A DNA stretch of 64,000 nucleotides, taken from the NCBI RefSeq assembly GCF_022647325.1, contig NZ_CP071407.1:1-64000 (forward strand), written 5' to 3'. Of this stretch, positions 8,928-18,442 are shown in pieces (position 1 is the first letter of the stretch; each line of letters starts with the position of its first letter). The notes under the pieces were generated by a model. That model had not been told where the DNA came from. It saw only the letters and a list, made by a program, of their open reading frames with translations, and ran no database searches. Origin of the DNA: Pantoea deleyi (GTDB lineage: Bacteria > Pseudomonadota > Gammaproteobacteria > Enterobacterales > Enterobacteriaceae). The position numbers and the translations under genes were made by a program.

Positions 8928-9677
8928 TTAGTGGATCAGCATGCCGCCATTTACATCCAGCGTGATGCCGGTGAGATAGCCGGAGAGATCGCTGGCAAGA
9001 AACAGCGCCGCGCTGGCGACGTCGCTGGCCGTGCCCAGGCGGCCGAGCGGTATACCGTCGATGATGGCGTGACGACGCTCATCCTGAAGCAATCCGCCCG
9101 TAATGTCCGTCTGGATGAGACCGGGCGTCAGGGCGTTGATGCGGATCTGGTCCGGACCAAACTCGCGCGCCATCGCTTTAGTCAGGCCGAGTACGCCCGC
9201 TTTCGCTGCGCTGTAGTGCGGGCCACCGAAAATTCCGCCGCCGCGCTGAGCCGATACCGACGAGAGACAGATGATGCTGCCGCTTTGCTGCTGCTGCATG
9301 GTCGGGATCACCGCCTGGGACATCAGCAGCGTGCCGCGCAGATTGACGTCGAGGATCCGGTTGTAGTCGCTGAGGCCAATCTCCAGCGTCTTCACCGGCT
9401 GCGTGATGCCCGCGTTGTTGACCAGTACATCAATGCGCCCGTAATGCGCAAGGATCTGGTCGACGGCCCGGCGGATGGAGAGGGGATCGGTTACATCGGC
9501 CGCCAGGCCGAGATGTCCTTCGCCGCACGACAGGGCGCTGGCCTGCGCGGCCTCAGGATCTAAATCGAGCACCACGACGCGCGCGCCATGCTGAGCAAAA
9601 CAGGCCGCCGTTGCCCGGCCAATACCGCGCTGAGAGGCGGCGCCGGTAATAATCGCAACTTTATTTTCAAGTAACAT
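8928..9677 (-). CDS. Short-chain dehydrogenase/reductase
   Basis: Classical SDR of 249 aa; ATG 9677 is chosen because TCTGGAG lies just upstream and the Rossmann strand starts at once (KVAIITGAASQRGIGRAT, with the TGxxxxxGIG cofactor motif). NNAG (NNAGITQP), the catalytic Ser (LSSVSAQ) and YSAAK (active-site Tyr and Lys) are all present. A DLD at the end of strand two suggests NAD preference. Similar to FabG-like sugar-alcohol dehydrogenases. First gene of the operon with MFS and split transketolase, so it probably makes the ketose used by the transketolase. Transcribed divergently from the LysR gene at 9875. Confidence 0.87.
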   Translation of the reverse strand: MLLENKVAIITGAASQRGIGRATAACFAQHGARVVVLDLDPEAAQASALSCGEGHLGLAADVTDPLSIRRAVDQILAHYGRIDVLVNNAGITQPVKTLEIGLSDYNRILDVNLRGTLLMSQAVIPTMQQQQSGSIICLSSVSAQRGGGIFGGPHYSAAKAGVLGLTKAMAREFGPDQIRINALTPGLIQTDITGGLLQDERRHAIIDGIPLGRLGTASDVASAALFLASDLSGYLTGITLDVNGGMLIH

Positions 9678-9874
9678 GGTCCACTCCAGAAGAATAATTA
9701 TCAGTGGTTCGGTATCGCTACCGGCAGGGTCACGATCAGAATTGATAACGCGGCGAAAATTGGCAATGCAAAAAAATTCATTTGATGCTGAATGAATTTG
9801 TTGGTTTGATGCAGTTAACAGTTCTGCAACAGAGAAACGGGCACCTGTCACAAAATCGCGGCGCGGAGAGGCGG

Positions 9875-10777
9875 ATGGAAAAGCAGTCTGATCACTTACC
9901 TTCAATTAAAGCGCTGCGGGTGTTTGAGCAGGTCGCCCATTTCGGTAATGTGGCGCGCGCGGCGGAGACACTCAGTATTACCCCTTCGGCGGCCAGCCAT
10001 CAGCTGGCTAAACTGGAGCGGGAACTGGGCTGTATTCTGTTCAATCGCTCTGCCAGAGGGGTCACGCTGACGCTCTCGGGTGAGCATTATCTGCGGGAGA
10101 TCGGTCCGATCCTGCTGGGGCTGGCGCAGGCGACGGCACGCATCAGTAATGAGAACGTCCGCAGCAATCTGCGGATACACTGCGCGCCCAGCTTCGGGCT
10201 GCTCTGGCTGTTGCCACGCATCCATAAGTTCCGGGAGAGCTATCCGGAGTTTCAGCTTACCCTCTCCTGTTCGTATGAAAATCTCTCCTTCAGCCGGGAT
10301 AATATCGATCTGGCGATACGGCACGGCTTCCCGGACTGGAAGGCGTTTGAAATCAGAACAATCCGCCACGAGCGCATGTCGGTTCTGGCGTCACCGGCCT
10401 ATCTGGCACAGCATCCGGTTCAGCAGGCGGCCGATCTGCGTCATCATGCGCTGATCTTATCGGAGTCGCCGCTGATACAGTGGCCGCAGTGGTTTGCTTC
10501 CCGGCAGCTGCCTCAACCGGATAAAGAGTGGCTGTTTCGCTTTGATCGCTCCTATATGAGCCTTGAAGCGGCCATGCTGGGCCACGGGCTGATTTTTGAG
10601 AGTGAACTGCTGGCGGAAGCGTATCTGCGCAGCGGGAAACTTGTCAGGGTATTCTCTGAACAGGAGAGCCTGCCCGTCAGCGCGCATCATCTGGTCTTTC
10701 CGCGCGGATTTGCCCGGTTTCCCCGCGTGGCTCATTTTCTTAACTGGATCCAGGATGAGCTGGAAGGGATGCCCTGA
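9875..10777 (+). CDS. LysR-family regulator, GcvA-like
   Basis: LysR-type activator of 300 aa. ATG 9875 is preferred over upstream codons since CGGAGAGG lies 6 nt before it and the winged helix-turn-helix then starts near residue 10 (SIKALRVFEQVAHFGNVARA... SAASHQLAKLERELG). The effector domain follows from about residue 90. The opening SIKALRVFE resembles the GcvA/AmpR branch. It is divergent from the SDR-MFS-transketolase operon with a 197-bp gap, so it most likely controls that operon. Confidence 0.87.
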   Translation: MEKQSDHLPSIKALRVFEQVAHFGNVARAAETLSITPSAASHQLAKLERELGCILFNRSARGVTLTLSGEHYLREIGPILLGLAQATARISNENVRSNLRIHCAPSFGLLWLLPRIHKFRESYPEFQLTLSCSYENLSFSRDNIDLAIRHGFPDWKAFEIRTIRHERMSVLASPAYLAQHPVQQAADLRHHALILSESPLIQWPQWFASRQLPQPDKEWLFRFDRSYMSLEAAMLGHGLIFESELLAEAYLRSGKLVRVFSEQESLPVSAHHLVFPRGFARFPRVAHFLNWIQDELEGMP

Positions 10778-10970
10778 AATAACTTTCTTTCAGTCACTGT
10801 TTCGCCGGTTTATTTCTTCTTTTCCCTCTCCCGCTTATTAACTGCGTATTGCCCATGCCAGTTTAAAAATAGCGTCTACACTTCCTTACCCAATCGGTAA
10901 ATATGTTTCATTTCTATTCCGTATGAAATTTAACCATGCGGATGTTTAACTTATTAATGGCAGGAATATT

Positions 10971-12422
10971 ATGAGTGCAAATACACCAGATTCTGGTGAT
11001 GCAGGCGATCACGCGCCTGCGGATACGGTACGCCAGCGTATTTTTTTAGTGGTGCTGGTAGCGACGATGGGGGCGCTGGCCTTTGGTTATGACACCGGGA
11101 TCATTTCGGGCGCACTGCCCTATATGAACTCACCGCCGGATCAGGGCGGGCTGGGACTGAACGCCTTTACGGAAGGACTTGTCGCCTCTTCGCTGGTGTT
11201 CGGCGCCGCCATTGGCTCCTTCCTGAGTGGGTTCTTCTCTGACCGTTTTGGCCGCCGTATTACGCTGCGCAGCCTGGCGGTGATCTTTGTGCTGGGTTCA
11301 CTGGGTACGGCGCTGGCACCCTCGGTTAACGTGATGGTGGCGATGCGCTTCCTGCTGGGTATCGCGGTGGGCGGTGGCTCGTCAACCGTGCCGGTGTTTA
11401 TCGCTGAAATTGCCGGGCCGCGATTGCGCGCGCCGCTGGTCAGTCGCAACGAACTGATGATCGTCACCGGCCAGCTGGTGGCGTATGTCGCCAGTACGCT
11501 GCTGAGCTATCTGCTGCACGATGAGCACCTGTGGCGTTACATGCTGGCGATTGCGATGGTGCCGGGCCTGCTGCTGTTTATCGGCACCTTCTTCGTACCG
11601 GCGTCGCCGCACTGGCTGGTGGCGGAAGGACGTCTGCGCGAGGCGAAAAAAATCCTGAAGTATCTGCGTGAAACGCCACGCGAAGTCCGTCATGAGATGG
11701 CACAGATGAAGAAGCAGGCCAGGGCAGCCGAGCGCGGCCCGGATGCGAAAACCCTGATCCGCGAGAAATGGGTGATTCGTCTGATGATCATTGGTGTCGG
11801 TCTTGGCTTTGTCGCGCAGTTTACCGGGGTCAACGGCTTCATGTACTACACGCCCATTATCCTGAAGTCCACCGGACTGGGCACCAGCGCCTCGATCGCC
11901 GCCACCATCGGCAACGGCGTGGTCTCCGTGATGGCGACCTTTGTCGGCATCTGGGCCATCAGCCGCTTCCCGCGCCGCACGATGCTGATTACCGGTCTGT
12001 GTCTGGTGATCACCGCGCAGATCCTGCTGGGCGGCGTGCTGACCTTTATGAGTTCCAGCCTGATGCAGAGCTATCTGGCTCTGGCCTGTATTCTGCTGTT
12101 CCTGTTCTGCATGCAGATGTGTATTTCACCGGTCTACTGGCTGATGATGTCGGAGCTGTTCCCGATGCAGCTGCGCGGTGTGCTGACCGGCGGGGCCGTT
12201 TCGCTGCAGTGGATATTCAACGCCGTGGTCGCCTTTGGTTTCCCCCCGGTTATGGCCTATGCGGGCAGCACGACCTTCTTTATCTTCGCCGCCATCAATG
12301 TCGGTTCACTGATCTTCGTGATGGCGATGGTCCCTGAAACGCGGGGCAAGAGTCTGGAAGAGATCGAGACGCACATGAAAGAGAAGTTTGGTGAAAAGCC
12401 GAAAGAGGCTGAAGCCGTCTGA
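10971..12422 (+). CDS. Sugar porter family MFS transporter
   Basis: Inner-membrane sugar:proton symporter, 483 aa with 12 predicted membrane segments. Sugar-porter signatures are clear: FGYDTGIISGALPY in segment 1, RFGRR in the 2-3 loop, PASPHWLVAEGR before the central loop, FTGVNGFMYYTP in segment 7, and PETRGKSLEEIE at the C-terminus. The central loop (about 225-265) is basic. These motifs place it with XylE, GalP, AraE and inositol carriers; the substrate cannot be fixed. GGCAGGAATATT precedes the ATG. It stands alone on the plus strand with a strong terminator, next to but not in the transketolase operon. Confidence 0.9.
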   Translation: MSANTPDSGDAGDHAPADTVRQRIFLVVLVATMGALAFGYDTGIISGALPYMNSPPDQGGLGLNAFTEGLVASSLVFGAAIGSFLSGFFSDRFGRRITLRSLAVIFVLGSLGTALAPSVNVMVAMRFLLGIAVGGGSSTVPVFIAEIAGPRLRAPLVSRNELMIVTGQLVAYVASTLLSYLLHDEHLWRYMLAIAMVPGLLLFIGTFFVPASPHWLVAEGRLREAKKILKYLRETPREVRHEMAQMKKQARAAERGPDAKTLIREKWVIRLMIIGVGLGFVAQFTGVNGFMYYTPIILKSTGLGTSASIAATIGNGVVSVMATFVGIWAISRFPRRTMLITGLCLVITAQILLGGVLTFMSSSLMQSYLALACILLFLFCMQMCISPVYWLMMSELFPMQLRGVLTGGAVSLQWIFNAVVAFGFPPVMAYAGSTTFFIFAAINVGSLIFVMAMVPETRGKSLEEIETHMKEKFGEKPKEAEAV

Positions 12423-12429
12423 CCCATCA

Positions 12430-12464
12430 CCGGATTCAGCCCGACGCTGAATCCGGTTTTTTTT
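12430..12464 (+). terminator. Rho-independent terminator after the sugar porter
   Basis: CCGGATTCAG (12430-12439), a 7-nt loop, CTGAATCCGG (12447-12456), then eight T residues. The arms are perfect. Confidence 0.92.
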
Positions 12465-12555
12465 ATCCGCTTTCTGCGACGTGCCTGTCTTCCTTCTCGC
12501 CTCATGCAAACTGTCAGCGTTCACTGTAAAGGGCAGGTGAGTGCGGGTGCAACGC

Positions 12556-12580
12556 TGGCGATTTCAGCCTGAAATCGCCA
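12556..12580. other. Satellite parS palindrome
   Basis: B-box TGGCGA (12556-12561), A-box ATTTCAG (12561-12567), one spacer base, A-box CTGAAAT (12569-12575), B-box TCGCCA (12575-12580): a perfect 25-bp palindrome with both box types of the main parS on each side. It lies 7.7 kb from the main centromere in a gene-free stretch (12465-12762) that also holds an iteron-like TTCACTGTAA near 12527. No gene was found in this stretch. Confidence 0.7.
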
Positions 12581-12762
12581 GAACCGGGCAGTGAAATTCT
12601 GGCCGGTTATCGCCGCGAACGCCCGTGAGCCGGGCATATCATCCGCTACAGACTGATCGTCATCCGTTTTCTTTCGCCAAAAGCCTGCTGGCAGAAACAG
12701 GCCACTGTCTGTGGGTGACAGACGTGACGGCATCACATCCTGGTGACCTCGCCTGTTGAAGG

Positions 12763-13617
12763 TTACAGAGCATTCAGCGTCGCCATCACCTCATCCGACA
12801 ACGCCAGATTGCCGCTGGCCAGGTTCTCCCGCAGATGTTCGGGTGAGGAGGTGCCGGGGATGAGCAGGATATTGGGTGAGCGGCGCAGCAGCCACGCCAG
12901 CGCGACCTGCATCGGTGTGGCATCCAGCGAGGCCGCTACGTCATTCAGCTGCGCCAGCTTCAGCGGCGCAAAGCCGCCCAGCGGGAAAAAGGGCACCCAG
13001 GCAATGCCCTGCTGCGCCAGACTGTCCACCAGCTCATCATCCTGGCGGTGTGCGAGGTTATACATATTCTGCACGCAGGCAATCGGCGTCATCGCCTGGG
13101 CTTCAGCGATCTGGGTGGCCGTGACGTTACTCAGTCCAATGTGCCGGATGAGTCCGCGATCCTTTAAGGCCAGCAGCGCTTCCAGCTGCGGGGCAAGCGA
13201 GCCCTCTTTGGGTCTGGCCGGATGCAGCATACTGCGCAGATTCACCACTTCAATCACGTCCAGCCCCAGGTGACGCAGATTATCTTCCACGGCCTGCGTC
13301 AGCGCCTCCGGCTCCATCGCCGCATGCCAGCCCCCTTTGGCATCCCGCCGGGCGCCCACTTTGGTTACAATGCACAGGTCCTGCGGATAGGGATAGAGGC
13401 TCTTTTTGATTAACAGGTTCGTTTCGTGCGGGCCATAAAAATCGCTGGTGTCGATATGATTGACGCCTGCTTCAATCGCGTCGCGCAGAACCTGCATGGC
13501 ACGGGCTTCATCTTTCACCGGCCCGAACACGCCCGGCCCGGCGAGCTGCATTGCGCCAAAACCGATACGGTTAACGTCACGATCGCCTAACTGAAAAGTC
13601 ATGGTGCTGTCTGACAT
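12763..13617 (-). CDS. pdxI: Aldo/keto reductase, YdbC/PdxI-like
   Basis: NADPH-dependent aldo/keto reductase of 284 aa. Active-site Asp and Tyr fall in HIDTSDFYGPHE (about residues 52-63), Lys in IVTKVGARR, and the cofactor-binding end in LIPGTSSPEHLRENLAS. It agrees along its length with remembered E. coli YdbC (286 aa), including GAMQLAGPGVFGP and FFPLGGF, which is a pyridoxal reductase of vitamin B6 salvage. A perfect AGGAGG lies 5 nt before the ATG. It stands alone. Function is by family resemblance; other carbonyl substrates are possible. Confidence 0.85.
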   Translation of the reverse strand: MSDSTMTFQLGDRDVNRIGFGAMQLAGPGVFGPVKDEARAMQVLRDAIEAGVNHIDTSDFYGPHETNLLIKKSLYPYPQDLCIVTKVGARRDAKGGWHAAMEPEALTQAVEDNLRHLGLDVIEVVNLRSMLHPARPKEGSLAPQLEALLALKDRGLIRHIGLSNVTATQIAEAQAMTPIACVQNMYNLAHRQDDELVDSLAQQGIAWVPFFPLGGFAPLKLAQLNDVAASLDATPMQVALAWLLRRSPNILLIPGTSSPEHLRENLASGNLALSDEVMATLNAL

Positions 13618-13804
13618 GAGAACCTCCTGCGTGGGTGTAAATCAAGTGTAATAGTGATTCAGCAGGGCAACTATCTGGTGGCGTCAGGAGAACAAAATAA
13701 AGCGGCATTCTTTGAGGAAAGAGTGTGCGGAAGAGGGCGGCATTCAGCCTGCGGGCCGATCCAGGATGACCGCGCAGGCCTTCGCCGATGTGCTGAAACC
13801 TGCG

Positions 13805-16800
13805 CTAGCGGTACCAGCTGAACCCCTGCGGTACCCGGGAAAAACCGGCGTGGCGCAGCGCATTAAACAGGGGTGAGTGCGACACCGGTTCACCCGCCAC
13901 CGTTTCCAGCGTAAAGCTCGCGGGTTTTTCACGTTTCAGCGACGCACCCAGCGCGGCAACCGCGGCTTCCAGCCGTGTGACATCGTCACTGAACGTCAGT
14001 AACTCTTTGCCACCCGGCGTCAGGTAGAGCATCAGGGCACCGTCCGCGATGACCACCCGCGCGCCCTGACGGCGGACAGGCCGGGTTGCGCTGGCGTGTG
14101 GCGGCCAGCTGAGCATCGCGCCAAACGGATTCGCCGGATCAGAGGCCGCCAGCACGACCGCCTCCGCCGCGGCCCCGGAGTCTTCTGCCAGCTGCCGCAG
14201 CCGCTCAATGGTCTGATGATCGGCAAACTGCGCGCCGCCTGCTCCGGCGACAAACCGGCCGCGCAGCAGCCGCCCGGCATCTTCCATGCCGCGCAATACC
14301 GGCTGCAGGGCCGGAAAGCCGCCGGGGATCTGTTCTGAAACCACACAGCCGCGCGTGATGACGCCATAGCGGTCCAGCAGGTTCTCCGCCAGCGACAGGG
14401 CCAGCCGGGCAGGCGCAACCGCCTGTCGCACTATCCGTGACCAGCGTCCGGGCAGTGGGCTGACCATTGGCCGCCGTGCGGGCAGTGCGCCTGGCGTAAA
14501 GCGGTGGCCAAAACGGGTGCGCAGCGTCCGCGCCGGACGTGAACGTGTCACGCCTGGCGCGCTGAGGCGGCTGCGCACGGCAACCCAGCTGTCGGCGGTG
14601 ACGCAGCCCTGCCACACCCCTTGCCACAGCGCGTCATTGATATCCGCCATTTCCGGCGCACTCTCTTCCATCTTTGCCATCAGCTCATGGACAAACCATG
14701 CGCCTCCCTGGCTTAGTGCGTCGGAAAGGGCCGGCTGTAACGGCGGCAGAGCAGGCGAGGCATCCTGCACCGGCAGCGTTTCTGCCGCGAACTCAGCGAG
14801 GTGAAAAGAGATCAGCCCATCATTCTGGCCCAGCGCTTTATGTCCGCACCAGATCACCTCGCCACGGGCTAACAGCGCGTCGAGCATCGCGGGCTGATAG
14901 TCGGCGATACGGGCCGGCAGGATCTGCGATTCCCACAGCGAGGCCGGAAGCGGCACGCCAGCGAGCTGCTCAATTACCCGCAGCAGCCCGCTGGCACCCT
15001 GGTGTTCTTCCCGCTGCAGATCATGTAAACCGTGCCGCTCCAGCAGCAGGCGAACCCATGCGGAAGGGGGGACCGGGCGGGTTGCCTCGCGAGCTGATTG
15101 CAGTGAACGTAAGCGCAGGCGTCTGAAGTTCTCCGCTGTGACCCACTCTGTTTCTGCGGCCTCTGTGCCCGCGCCAATATTCATCAGGCTGCCCTGTGAA
15201 TGCAGGGCGCGCAGCCGCTCGTCTGCCACGGCAGTGCCCAGCCCGAAGTGGGTGGCGAGCTGTCGGGTTGTGAACAGTGCATGCGTGCGGGCGTAGCGGC
15301 TGATCAGATCGCCCAAAGGATCGGCCACCGATGCCAGAAAGGTTGCAGGCAGATCATCAGGCAGCACGCAGGCCAGCGCATCGCGCAGGCGGCCTGCATC
15401 TTCGATCACCGCCCAGCGGGCTTCGCCGGCGAGAGTGACCGGAATGATCCGGCGGGCCGCTGCGAACTGCATGATGGCTGGCGAGATCGCGTCAGGGTTG
15501 CCGGAAAAGCGGGCCGCGATGCCTGCCGCAGAGAGCGGGCCGAGGTCGCGCAGCAGATCGATGATGCCTTCGGTATGTGAGGCCTGATAGCGGGGATCGC
15601 AGCGTTGCAGTTCCTGTTCCGCCCGCTTAATGGCACCCGCGTTGAGCAGATCGCGTTCCGGTGTCTGGCCAAGCAGCTCACCCAGCAGGCTGCTGTCGAG
15701 CGTCAGCAGGGAGGCCTGCCGTTCCGCCTGCGGAGCATCGCTGGCGTAGATAAACTCCAAGACGTAACCAAATAAGAGCGGCGCGGCGAAGGGGGAGGGC
15801 TGAGCGGTCGTCACCTCAACCACGCTGACGCGATCCTCCGCCACCTGATTCATCAGCGCATGCAGCGCAGGCAGGTCATAGACATCCTGCAGACATTCGC
15901 GGGCGGTTTCGATCAGGATGGGGAAATCATCATACTGCTGCGCGACGGCCAGCAGATGACCGGCACGCAGTCGCTGCTGCCAGAGCGGCGACCGTTTGCC
16001 CGGATTGCGCCTCGGCAGCAGCAGCGCCCGTGAGGCGCACTCCCGGAAACGGGCGGCAAACAGCGCCGACTGGCCGACGCTCTCCGTCACCAGCCGCGAG
16101 AGCGTATCCGCGTCAAAGAGAAACAGGTCAGCCGCGGGCAAATCGTCTTCGCTGGCGGGAAAGTGGGCGACGATGCCGTCATCGCTGGCGGCGATGGCGG
16201 CATCGACACCCCAGCGTTGCCGGATGCGGGCGCCGATCGCCAGCGCCCAGGGGGCATTGACCCGTTTTCCCCACGGCGAATGCAGGATCACCCGCCAGTC
16301 GCCAGTTTCGTCCCGGCAGCGTTCAATCAGCAACGTCTGGTCGTCCGGCACGACGCCGGTGGCAGCGCGCTGTTCGGCGACCAGCGCCAGCAGATTACTG
16401 ACCGCCTGACGATTCAGCCCCAGCGTGCTGAGTCGGGCTGTGGCCACCTCTGCTGTGTCCCGGTTCAGCATACGCAGAAATCTGCCGAGGCGGGCGCCCG
16501 AGTCGGCGCTGCGGCCCACCCCTTCACCGCGCCAGAACGGCAGGCGGGCGGGACGGCCCGGAGCAGGCACCACCACCACCTGATCATGGGTGATCTGCTG
16601 GATGCGCCACGACGTCGCGCCCAGGGTTACGATATCGTTGATCCGTGACTCATAAACCATCTCCTCATCCAGCTCGCCCACGCGTCTGGAGCCTGCCTGC
16701 TCTTCGCCTTCCGGCAGGATGACGCTGAATGTGCCCCGATCGGGGATGGTCCCGCCGCTGGTCACGGCCAGCTTCTGCGCGCCGGGGCGTGCTGTCAGCA

Positions 16801-18343
16801 GACCACGCTCGCGGTCCCACACCAGCTGCGGCCTGAGCTGAGCAAACGCATCTGAGGGAAATTTTCCAGCCAGCATGTCGAGCGTCGCGTTAAATAACCG
16901 GCGGGGCAGCGTGCGAAACGGGTCGGCCTGGCGCACCCGTGCAAACCAGCTGTCGGCCTGCAGGCTGTCCATGGCAACGGCCGCCAGCGTCTGCTGCGCC
17001 AGAATATCGAGCGGATTACGCGGCGGGGTCAGCGCCTCCAGCTGGCCGGTCTGCATCAGTTCGAGCGTGACGGCCGCATCCAGCAGATCGCGCCGGGTGC
17101 GCGGAAACAGGATCCCGGTCGATACGCCACCGACCTGATGCCCGGCCCGTCCCACCCGCTGTAGCGCGCTGGCGACCGACAGCGGCGCGCCAACCTGAAT
17201 CACCAGATCCACCGGACCCATATCGATGCCCAGCTCCAGGCTTGAGGTCGCCACCACGCAGCGCACGCTACCCTGTTTAAGCGCGGCTTCAATCTCGCTT
17301 CGCTGCTCTCTGGACACGGATCCATGATGCGAGCGCGCGATGAGGGTGTCGTCCGCCTCGCAATCGCTGTCACTGTCGTCAGACGGACCGCGCCCGGCAA
17401 GATAGCGTGCGTTCAGCCGCGCCGTCAGTTTTTCCGCCAGCCCTCGCGAATTGACAAAGACGAGCGTGGCGCGATGCGCCATAACCTGCTGCAGAATGCG
17501 CGCCTCAATATGTGGCCAGATCGAACCGCCAGTCGCGGCGGATTTTGCGACCGGATCTTCGCTATCGGCGATGTCGGTCATATCGTCGACCGGCACCTCG
17601 ATTGTCAGGTGCAATGTACGACTGGCGGCGGGATTGACAACCTGAACAGGCTGACAGCCGCCCAGAAAGGCCGCGACCCGTTCGACGGGCTGTACCGTGG
17701 CGGAGAGCCCGATGCGCTGGGCGGGCTGGGGCAGCAGTGCATCCAGCCGCTCCAGGCTCAGCGCCAGCTGCGATCCCCGTTTTGATCCCGCCACCGCATG
17801 CACCTCATCAACGATCACCGTCGTTACACCCTGCAGCGTGGTGCGGGCTTTTGAGGTCAGCATCAGAAACAGCGACTCCGGGGTGGTGATGAGAATATCG
17901 GGCGGGCGACGCAGCAGCCGGGCGCGCTCTGCGCCGGAGGTATCTCCGGAACGCATGCCAACATTCAGGGTGATGGCGGGCGCGTTCAGTGCCTCACGGC
18001 GGGCGCTGACCCCGGCCAGCGGCAGCGTCAGGTTACGCTGCACGTCAGCCGCCAGCGCCTTCACAGGCGAAATATAGAGAATGCGGGTGGTGTTTTCACG
18101 CGCGGGTGCGGGATCGTCCGTTCTGGCTCTGAACAGGGTGTCGATGGCGGTAAGAAAGGCCGCCAGCGTTTTCCCGGAACCGGTAGGGGCGATCACCAGT
18201 GCATGATCGCCGCGGGCGATGGCCTCCCAGGCCGCCAGCTGCACCGGCGTTGGGGCGGCGAACGCGGCAGAGAACCACTGCCGCGTGGCGGCTGAAAAAC
18301 GGGCTAAGATCGCCTCTGACTGGGATGCTGGCATCATACTCAT
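13805..18343 (-). CDS. lhr: Large ATP-dependent helicase Lhr
   Basis: Superfamily 2 helicase of 1512 aa, near the length of E. coli Lhr (1538 aa). Walker A APTGSGKT is at residues 52-59 and the DEVH box at about 178; motif III-like LSATV follows, then helicase motifs V and VI (ATSSLELGIDMG; QRVGRAGHQ) near residues 370-410. Past the Lhr core (about 1-860) it has the long C-terminal half with tandem winged-helix folds, seen in the full-length bacterial branch only. Lhr proteins translocate 3'-5' on single-stranded DNA and unwind RNA:DNA hybrids in DNA repair. An iteron-like GCTGATTGCAGTGAA lies inside the gene (15093-15107). No partner gene lies beside it. Confidence 0.92.
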   Translation of the reverse strand: MSMMPASQSEAILARFSAATRQWFSAAFAAPTPVQLAAWEAIARGDHALVIAPTGSGKTLAAFLTAIDTLFRARTDDPAPARENTTRILYISPVKALAADVQRNLTLPLAGVSARREALNAPAITLNVGMRSGDTSGAERARLLRRPPDILITTPESLFLMLTSKARTTLQGVTTVIVDEVHAVAGSKRGSQLALSLERLDALLPQPAQRIGLSATVQPVERVAAFLGGCQPVQVVNPAASRTLHLTIEVPVDDMTDIADSEDPVAKSAATGGSIWPHIEARILQQVMAHRATLVFVNSRGLAEKLTARLNARYLAGRGPSDDSDSDCEADDTLIARSHHGSVSREQRSEIEAALKQGSVRCVVATSSLELGIDMGPVDLVIQVGAPLSVASALQRVGRAGHQVGGVSTGILFPRTRRDLLDAAVTLELMQTGQLEALTPPRNPLDILAQQTLAAVAMDSLQADSWFARVRQADPFRTLPRRLFNATLDMLAGKFPSDAFAQLRPQLVWDRERGLLTARPGAQKLAVTSGGTIPDRGTFSVILPEGEEQAGSRRVGELDEEMVYESRINDIVTLGATSWRIQQITHDQVVVVPAPGRPARLPFWRGEGVGRSADSGARLGRFLRMLNRDTAEVATARLSTLGLNRQAVSNLLALVAEQRAATGVVPDDQTLLIERCRDETGDWRVILHSPWGKRVNAPWALAIGARIRQRWGVDAAIAASDDGIVAHFPASEDDLPAADLFLFDADTLSRLVTESVGQSALFAARFRECASRALLLPRRNPGKRSPLWQQRLRAGHLLAVAQQYDDFPILIETARECLQDVYDLPALHALMNQVAEDRVSVVEVTTAQPSPFAAPLLFGYVLEFIYASDAPQAERQASLLTLDSSLLGELLGQTPERDLLNAGAIKRAEQELQRCDPRYQASHTEGIIDLLRDLGPLSAAGIAARFSGNPDAISPAIMQFAAARRIIPVTLAGEARWAVIEDAGRLRDALACVLPDDLPATFLASVADPLGDLISRYARTHALFTTRQLATHFGLGTAVADERLRALHSQGSLMNIGAGTEAAETEWVTAENFRRLRLRSLQSAREATRPVPPSAWVRLLLERHGLHDLQREEHQGASGLLRVIEQLAGVPLPASLWESQILPARIADYQPAMLDALLARGEVIWCGHKALGQNDGLISFHLAEFAAETLPVQDASPALPPLQPALSDALSQGGAWFVHELMAKMEESAPEMADINDALWQGVWQGCVTADSWVAVRSRLSAPGVTRSRPARTLRTRFGHRFTPGALPARRPMVSPLPGRWSRIVRQAVAPARLALSLAENLLDRYGVITRGCVVSEQIPGGFPALQPVLRGMEDAGRLLRGRFVAGAGGAQFADHQTIERLRQLAEDSGAAAEAVVLAASDPANPFGAMLSWPPHASATRPVRRQGARVVIADGALMLYLTPGGKELLTFSDDVTRLEAAVAALGASLKREKPASFTLETVAGEPVSHSPLFNALRHAGFSRVPQGFSWYR

Positions 18344-18442
18344 GGCATTGTGCGTCCACTGCGCCTGAAATCAATCCGTTGAGTGTATGTGAAAATTCCG
18401 CTTCAGGGGCGATGCCAGCGCCATCGGGTGCGCTACACGATG

